This document shows, in pieces, positions 59,935-64,000 of a stretch of 64,000 nt of DNA. The stretch spans positions 62,001-126,000 of the forward strand of contig CALJDU010000003.1 of NCBI GenBank assembly GCA_938024995.1, given 5' to 3'. Position 1 is the stretch's first letter; each line of letters opens with the position of its first letter. Made by a program: the position numbers and the translations under genes. Below the pieces are notes generated by a model. That model did not search any database and was not told the origin of the DNA. It worked only from the letters and a program-made list of their open reading frames with translations. This DNA comes from an uncultured bacterium. Lineage in GTDB: Bacteria; Myxococcota_A; Polyangia; Polyangiales; Houyiibacteriaceae.

Positions 59935-61482
59935 TCACTCGTCCGCGGCGACCAAGCGGACGCGCCACGCGACTCCGTCCGCGCGGTCCATGACCATGAT
60001 CCCGGCTTCCTCGAGCTCGCCGCGGATCGCGTCGGCGCGATCCCAGTTCTTCTCGGCGCGGGCGTCGAGCCGCTCCTGCAAAAGGCCGTCGACCTTGTCG
60101 CGGGTGAGCCCGAGGGTCGGGAGGCGCTTGTCTTTGACCTGCTCTTGGAAGTCGGCGGGCGTGGTCGTGAGGAGGCCGAGCGAGTCCGACAAGAGCGCGA
60201 AGGCGGCGAGCGCTTTCTTCGCGATCGGGCCGGCCCGCTTCTTGGCCTTCTTGTGGTTGCCCATGCGGTTCACCGCGCGGGCGAGCTCGAGCGCGTAGCC
60301 GACCGCCTGCGCGGTGTTGAAGTCGTCGTCCATGGCCGCGTAGAAGCGCTTCTCGAAAGACTCGGCGAGCTCGACCACGCGCTGGGCGTCTTTGCCCAGG
60401 TCCGCGGCGACCTGCTTGACCGACTCTTCGCCGCCCATCTCGTGGGCGACCTCTTGTGCCTCGTAGAGCCGCGCCAAGAGCGCGAGCGCGTTGGGGAGGG
60501 CTTCGTCGTGCCATGGGAGCGAGCTCCGGTAGTGCGCCTGCAGATAAAACATCCGCATTGCTTCGGCGGGGAACATCCCGAGCGCTTCGCGAATGTTGAA
60601 GGCGTTCCCTTCGCTCTTGCCCATCTTCTTGGCGCCGGCATCTGCGTCGCCATCGTCTTTGGTCTTGTTGGACCCGACCTTGCTGCCCTTGGCGACGGTG
60701 AGCATCCCGTTGTGCATCCAGTACTTGGCGTAGGGCGCGTGCGCGTGACCGCACTCCGACTGGGCGACCTCGTTCTCGTGGTGCGGGAACACCAAGTCCA
60801 AGCCGCCGCCATGAATGTCGACGTCGACGCCAAGGTGTTTGCTCGCCATCGCGGAGCACTCGATGTGCCAGCCCGGGCGTCCCGGTCCCCATGGCGAATC
60901 CCAGGTCGGCTCTCCCGGCTTGGCGGCCTTCCAGAGCGCGAAGTCAAAGGGCGCGCGCTTGCCGGAAGACGCGTCCGCGGAGGACTGCAGCTCTTCAACC
61001 TTCTGACCGCTCAGCTTGCCGTACTCGTCGAAGCTCTTGACGTCGAACCAGACCGAGCCATCAGCAGCGTAGGCGTTGCCGTGCTCCACGATCTTCGCAA
61101 TGAGCGCCTGGATGTCGTCGATGCACTGACTGACCTTCGGCTCGTGATCCGGACGGATGAGCCCGAGGTTGTCGGTGTCCTCGATGAAGCGCTCGATGAA
61201 GTGGTCTGCGAGGCGCTGCGGCTCCCAGCCTTTCTCGGCGGCGCGGGTGATGATCTTGTCGTCGACGTCGGTGTAGTTGCGCACGAACGTGACGTCCCAA
61301 CCGCGGTGCCGGAGGTAGCGGGCGACCATGTCGAACACGACCATCGCGCGAGCGTGTCCCACGTGACAGTCCGCGTAGACCGTCATGCCGCAAACGTAGA
61401 GGCCCACCTTCCCTGGGTGAATCGGCTGGAAGTCTTCGGTTTGACGCGTGAGCGTGTTGTAGAGACGGAAAGGCTGAGCCAT
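59935..61482 (-). CDS. cysS: Cysteinyl-tRNA synthetase with an insertion near KMSKS
   Basis: 515 residues from ATG 61482. Class I signature HIGH appears as HVGH in VCGMTVYADCHVGHARAM, with the zinc Cys preceding. Other motifs: FVRNYTDVDDKII, GRPGWHIECSAM (zinc ligands), GGGLDLVFPHHENEVAQS. The catalytic loop is KMGKS (usual KMSKS), and about 18 extra residues rich in Lys, Asp and Ala (GSKVGSNKTKDDGDADAGAK) lie directly before it. The C-terminal anticodon-binding domain follows. It charges tRNA-Cys; a dead copy is unlikely since other motifs are intact. Confidence 0.92.
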   Translation of the reverse strand: MAQPFRLYNTLTRQTEDFQPIHPGKVGLYVCGMTVYADCHVGHARAMVVFDMVARYLRHRGWDVTFVRNYTDVDDKIITRAAEKGWEPQRLADHFIERFIEDTDNLGLIRPDHEPKVSQCIDDIQALIAKIVEHGNAYAADGSVWFDVKSFDEYGKLSGQKVEELQSSADASSGKRAPFDFALWKAAKPGEPTWDSPWGPGRPGWHIECSAMASKHLGVDVDIHGGGLDLVFPHHENEVAQSECGHAHAPYAKYWMHNGMLTVAKGSKVGSNKTKDDGDADAGAKKMGKSEGNAFNIREALGMFPAEAMRMFYLQAHYRSSLPWHDEALPNALALLARLYEAQEVAHEMGGEESVKQVAADLGKDAQRVVELAESFEKRFYAAMDDDFNTAQAVGYALELARAVNRMGNHKKAKKRAGPIAKKALAAFALLSDSLGLLTTTPADFQEQVKDKRLPTLGLTRDKVDGLLQERLDARAEKNWDRADAIRGELEEAGIMVMDRADGVAWRVRLVAADE

Positions 61483-61579
61483 GCGCCGGATATAGACCAA
61501 GAACCGCCGCTCGCCCAGGTCCGCGCTTGCAGGCAGGGCGTCGGCGGGCGGATTGAAGCCTCAGCTGGTAAAAAGCGTC

Positions 61580-62422
61580 ATGGCCTTCGCTCTCCGATCC
61601 GCGTCGTTCTTCGCGACCTCCGCGGTTTGCCTCACCCTCGTCGTGCCATCGTCCAGCGCGGCCCAGGCCTCGATTGAGAGCGTCCTGGCGGACGCCAAGG
61701 TCGCGTCGGTGGTGTGTCAGTTGAACGAGGTCCTGGTCCCTGCCGCGTTCGAGTCCGGGCGGGAAGACGACGCGACGGTCACGCTGGATCAAGGTCGGGT
61801 GAGCGTGAGCGTGAGCCGGGGCTACTCGCGGACCTGTCTCCGCGAGGTCTTCTCGCGCGCTCTTGGCACCTTGGGGCCCAACGCGCAGATCGAGACGCAG
61901 ACCGTTCGCTTCTCGGGCGCGCCGAGCCGTCACGCGGTGAGCTCGCGGGCTTTGCGATGGGTCCTCGCGCAGATGGGACCGTCGGTCGCGGAGTGTGGTC
62001 GGTCCAACTCAAGCGCCCGGGTGACTCTCGCCGCGCGCCGTGAAGGCGTGCTCCTCCGCGTGAGCAACCCGAGGGCCAGGGAGTGCGTCCGCGGACGCTT
62101 CGAGAACGTGTTGACGCGTCTCGCGAACGTGATGCGTGGTCAGCAAGTGAGCCGAGCAAGTGCGCGGACACGAATCGCGTTCGCGGCCGACCGTTCGGAG
62201 ATGGTGGATCCGTTTCAACGAGCGACACCGCGTGATCAGCGCGCGACGGATGCCCGCAGCAACGAGGTGCTCGTCCCAGACAGCTGGGTGTCGATGGACG
62301 CGGCGTCGGGTCGCGCGAACCGGACCCCGCGGACGCGCAGCCGCAACAACACGAGAATGGCTCGCCCGCGCGCGACAGGCGTGCCAATGGGCGAACTGGT
62401 CTCTCCGTTCGGCGACCCGTGA
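61580..62422 (+). CDS. Exported protein, unknown function
   Basis: 280 residues from ATG 61580. The signal peptide (MAFALRSASFFATSAVCL) has cleavage near SSAAQA. Residues 30-190 form one domain with four cysteines (SVVCQLNEVLVPAAF, SRTCLREVFSRALG, VAECGRSNSSARVTL, ARECVRGRF), probably two disulfides. The C-terminal ~90 residues are Arg/Ser/Thr-rich and likely disordered. No family recognised. Divergent from cysS (97 bp) and 27 bp upstream of the zinc-ribbon gene, so perhaps in one operon with it. Confidence 0.65.
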   Translation: MAFALRSASFFATSAVCLTLVVPSSSAAQASIESVLADAKVASVVCQLNEVLVPAAFESGREDDATVTLDQGRVSVSVSRGYSRTCLREVFSRALGTLGPNAQIETQTVRFSGAPSRHAVSSRALRWVLAQMGPSVAECGRSNSSARVTLAARREGVLLRVSNPRARECVRGRFENVLTRLANVMRGQQVSRASARTRIAFAADRSEMVDPFQRATPRDQRATDARSNEVLVPDSWVSMDAASGRANRTPRTRSRNNTRMARPRATGVPMGELVSPFGDP

Positions 62423-62449
62423 GCGTGATGCCTTCGCGAGTGAGCGCTC

Positions 62450-63556
62450 ATGTTCTGTAGCGCGTGCGGCTTCGGCCTCGATGCGGAGGCCGTCTTCTGT
62501 AGTCGATGTGGCGCGAAGGTCATCCGCGACCCGCGACCGAGCGGAGCGCTCTCGCGCGCGGAGAAACAAGAACGCGCGAGAGAGCGTCGCGAATCGATCG
62601 CGCGGGCGCGTGAGTATGTCATTCACTCGCAGACGCTCGCCAACGCGCCGTCGCCCTTCAACGACACGATGTCGATCAATCTTGAGGCGCTCGGCATCCC
62701 TCCGGCGTGGAAGGTTTGGTCAACGATCGGCGCGGTCGTCTTGCTCTTGGTCGCGCTCGGGGCGGCGGGGGCGTACGCGATGAGGGCCTTTGACGAGCCC
62801 GCCGAAGCCGTTGGGACGGCCGAACCGGACGCGCCCGTGACGATCGCGGCGGTCCTCCCCGAGGTGACCGAGGTCGCGGCGGTGACACCTACTGAGAGTC
62901 CTGTTCCGACCACACCTCCGCCAACCAGACCTCCGTCAGAGGTCGCGGCGACAGACGCGCCCGAAGCGCCCGAAGCGCAGGCGCCGGAGACCGAGGCCGA
63001 GGCGACGGCAATGACCGAAGCGACGGCAATGACCGAAGCTGAGACGCCCGCGCCCGTCGCGATGTCGCGTACACGTCGCGCGCGTACACGGCGGACCGCG
63101 ATGAGCTCTCCGATGACCGCGCCGCCAACCTCGTCTGCAATGACGCCGACCGCGATGACGCCAACTGCGACGCCGACCACAATGAACCCGCCCGCGCCCT
63201 GGTCGGGTTCAACGCCACCGAGCGACGAAGGAGAGGCGCCGCCGCCGGACGAAGACCCGGGGTTTGTTTCTGCGGCCGCGTATTCCTCTCGCGCGCGCAC
63301 CACCGTTGCGCGCCGACACGCCGGGGACATTCAGCGGTGTTTCGATCGCGCGATCGCGACGGAGCCGACGCTCTCCGGAACGATCTTGGTCGGCTTGATG
63401 CTGATGGAAAACGGGCAGGTCGCGGGCGGACGCGTCATTCGGAACACGACCGGTCACGACGCGATCGGAAACTGCATCACCACGGCGGCGCGTTCCTGGC
63501 GATTGCCGCCACCACCGCCGCGCGCGTTCGAGTTCCGAATGTCCTTCTCGCGCTGA
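62450..63556 (+). CDS. Zinc-ribbon, TM, proline-rich, AgmX/PglI C-terminal-type protein
   Basis: 368 residues. The N-terminal zinc ribbon (CSACGFGLDAEAVFCSRCG) is cytoplasmic, followed by a basic helix and one TM segment (about 92-112, WSTIGAVVLLLVALGAAGAY). A long Pro/Thr/Ala/Glu linker (about 120-275) spans the periplasm. The last ~85 residues (IQRCFDRAIATEPTLSGTIL, GQVAGGRVIRNTTGHDAI, CITTAARSWRLPPPP) match the AgmX/PglI C-terminal, TonB-like domain found in many myxobacterial proteins, including gliding-motility factors. It may link the inner membrane to an outer-membrane partner. Confidence 0.82.
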   Translation: MFCSACGFGLDAEAVFCSRCGAKVIRDPRPSGALSRAEKQERARERRESIARAREYVIHSQTLANAPSPFNDTMSINLEALGIPPAWKVWSTIGAVVLLLVALGAAGAYAMRAFDEPAEAVGTAEPDAPVTIAAVLPEVTEVAAVTPTESPVPTTPPPTRPPSEVAATDAPEAPEAQAPETEAEATAMTEATAMTEAETPAPVAMSRTRRARTRRTAMSSPMTAPPTSSAMTPTAMTPTATPTTMNPPAPWSGSTPPSDEGEAPPPDEDPGFVSAAAYSSRARTTVARRHAGDIQRCFDRAIATEPTLSGTILVGLMLMENGQVAGGRVIRNTTGHDAIGNCITTAARSWRLPPPPPRAFEFRMSFSR

Positions 63557-63567
63557 CGAGCAGCTCG

Positions 63568-64000
63568 CTAGAAGAGACCGATCGAGAAATGGAACGCGCC
63601 GAAGCGCTCGCCCAAGTTCTCGCGTCGCAGGAGCACGAAGCCATAGTCGAACGCGATCGGTCCGACCGGCGTCTGCAAGCGGAGGCCGATCCCCGCGGTT
63701 GGCCTGAGGTCGAGCGGGTTGAACTCCGAGGCTTCTGCCCAGAGGTTCCCGAGGTCCGCGAAGAGGCCACCGTGGAGGCCACCGAAGATTGGGAAGCGGA
63801 GCTCACCCCGGAGCACGATGAAGGTATCGCCACCCTGGACGACGTTCGCCGCGGACAGATCTGGGTTCCCTGCGATCTCATCGGCGAGGTCTTGCGGGAT
63901 CATCGCGTCCTGAAGGTAGCCGCGCATGTTGTCCACGCCGCCCAAGAAGAACTGCCGGTTCGGGTACGTCTCGGAGCGATCCTGTAGATGGAACACGCGA
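63568..64000 (-). CDS. C-terminal barrel of a BamA/TamA-type Omp85 protein (5' end outside)
   Basis: At least 143 residues, open past the right edge. It contains FFLGGVDNMRGY, the conserved GG-xx-RGY motif of Omp85 barrels, then ELRFPIFGGLHGGLFADLGN, PLDLRPTAGIGLRLQTPVGP and a final strand ending FHFSIGLF with the aromatic terminus of outer-membrane barrels. The family inserts or transports proteins at the outer membrane. BamA versus TamA versus a smaller homologue cannot be decided from this piece. Confidence 0.88.
   Translation of the reverse strand, partial: RVFHLQDRSETYPNRQFFLGGVDNMRGYLQDAMIPQDLADEIAGNPDLSAANVVQGGDTFIVLRGELRFPIFGGLHGGLFADLGNLWAEASEFNPLDLRPTAGIGLRLQTPVGPIAFDYGFVLLRRENLGERFGAFHFSIGLF

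Noticed and set aside
1..64000. tRNA, rRNA, riboswitch or prophage genes
   Set aside because: I looked for typical T-loop and riboswitch cores and for integrase or capsid motifs by eye and saw none; a covariance-model scan would settle it.

Overview
The window looks like chromosome of a myxobacterium (phylum Myxococcota). The evidence is high G+C, densely packed genes, many lipoproteins and cysteine-rich secreted proteins, at least three proteins ending in a MYXO-CTERM-type sorting tail (positions 11088-12920, 35600-36883, 53182-58104), a zinc-ribbon/AgmX-PglI-type protein (62450-63556), a TIGR02996-like leucine-rich protein and a PilZ protein. A Sandaracinus/Polyangia-type host is my best guess, but this is inference from gene content alone. 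I saw no rRNA, tRNA, CRISPR array, insertion sequence, phage gene or integrase, so nothing here looks recently mobile.

Left part (1-26800). After a cut-off membrane protein come a small exported protein with an operator-like palindrome, a GT2 polyprenol-phosphate mannosyltransferase-like enzyme and a beta-barrel protein. Two tandem cysteine-rich lipoproteins follow (12 and 9 repeats of a ~43-residue unit). Next is an unusual coupled operon (6288-11056): an exported coiled-coil/multi-TM protein with a cytoplasmic P-loop NTPase module, an MscS-type channel starting inside its stop codon, and a divergent Lgt-family protein. A dual-anchored trypsin-like protease, an acyl-CoA synthetase with a small lipoprotein, a SMUG1-type uracil-DNA glycosylase, a DUF2914-like lipoprotein and a PilZ protein follow. 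A minus-strand set (22994 down to 18548) encodes a MoxR AAA+ ATPase, a degenerate vWA-type partner, an LRR/TIGR02996-like protein and a multi-TM protein; it resembles MoxR-vWA ternary systems. A 400-bp non-coding region (23690-24092) carries hairpins and a 57-bp direct repeat, with a related copy near 34931.

Middle part (24000-47000). It holds lipoproteins, a TPR protein with an apparently dead zincin domain, an M74-like endopeptidase, an RluA-type pseudouridine synthase next to a rifampicin-phosphotransferase-like PEP-utilising enzyme, an Amt ammonium transporter, a FemAB/GNAT-like N-acyltransferase, ArfB, a MYXO-CTERM protein and a STAND regulator with a C-terminal winged helix. Divergent from that regulator is a tight four-gene operon (DUF4856-like lipoprotein, imelysin-like lipoprotein, HTTM protein, TonB-dependent receptor) behind a near-consensus Fur box. 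It is most simply an iron-regulated uptake locus. A cysteine desulfurase lies convergent to it.

Right part (47000-64000). It contains an FHA-histidine kinase-receiver hybrid, an M14/CCP-like carboxypeptidase, a stand-alone molybdopterin oxidoreductase, and two paralogous glutathione S-transferases flanking a 1640-residue adhesin-like MYXO-CTERM protein with thrombospondin type 3-like repeats. Then come a diheme cytochrome lipoprotein, CysS with an insertion next to its KMSKS loop, two envelope proteins, and the C-terminal end of a BamA-type (Omp85) outer-membrane protein cut by the window edge.
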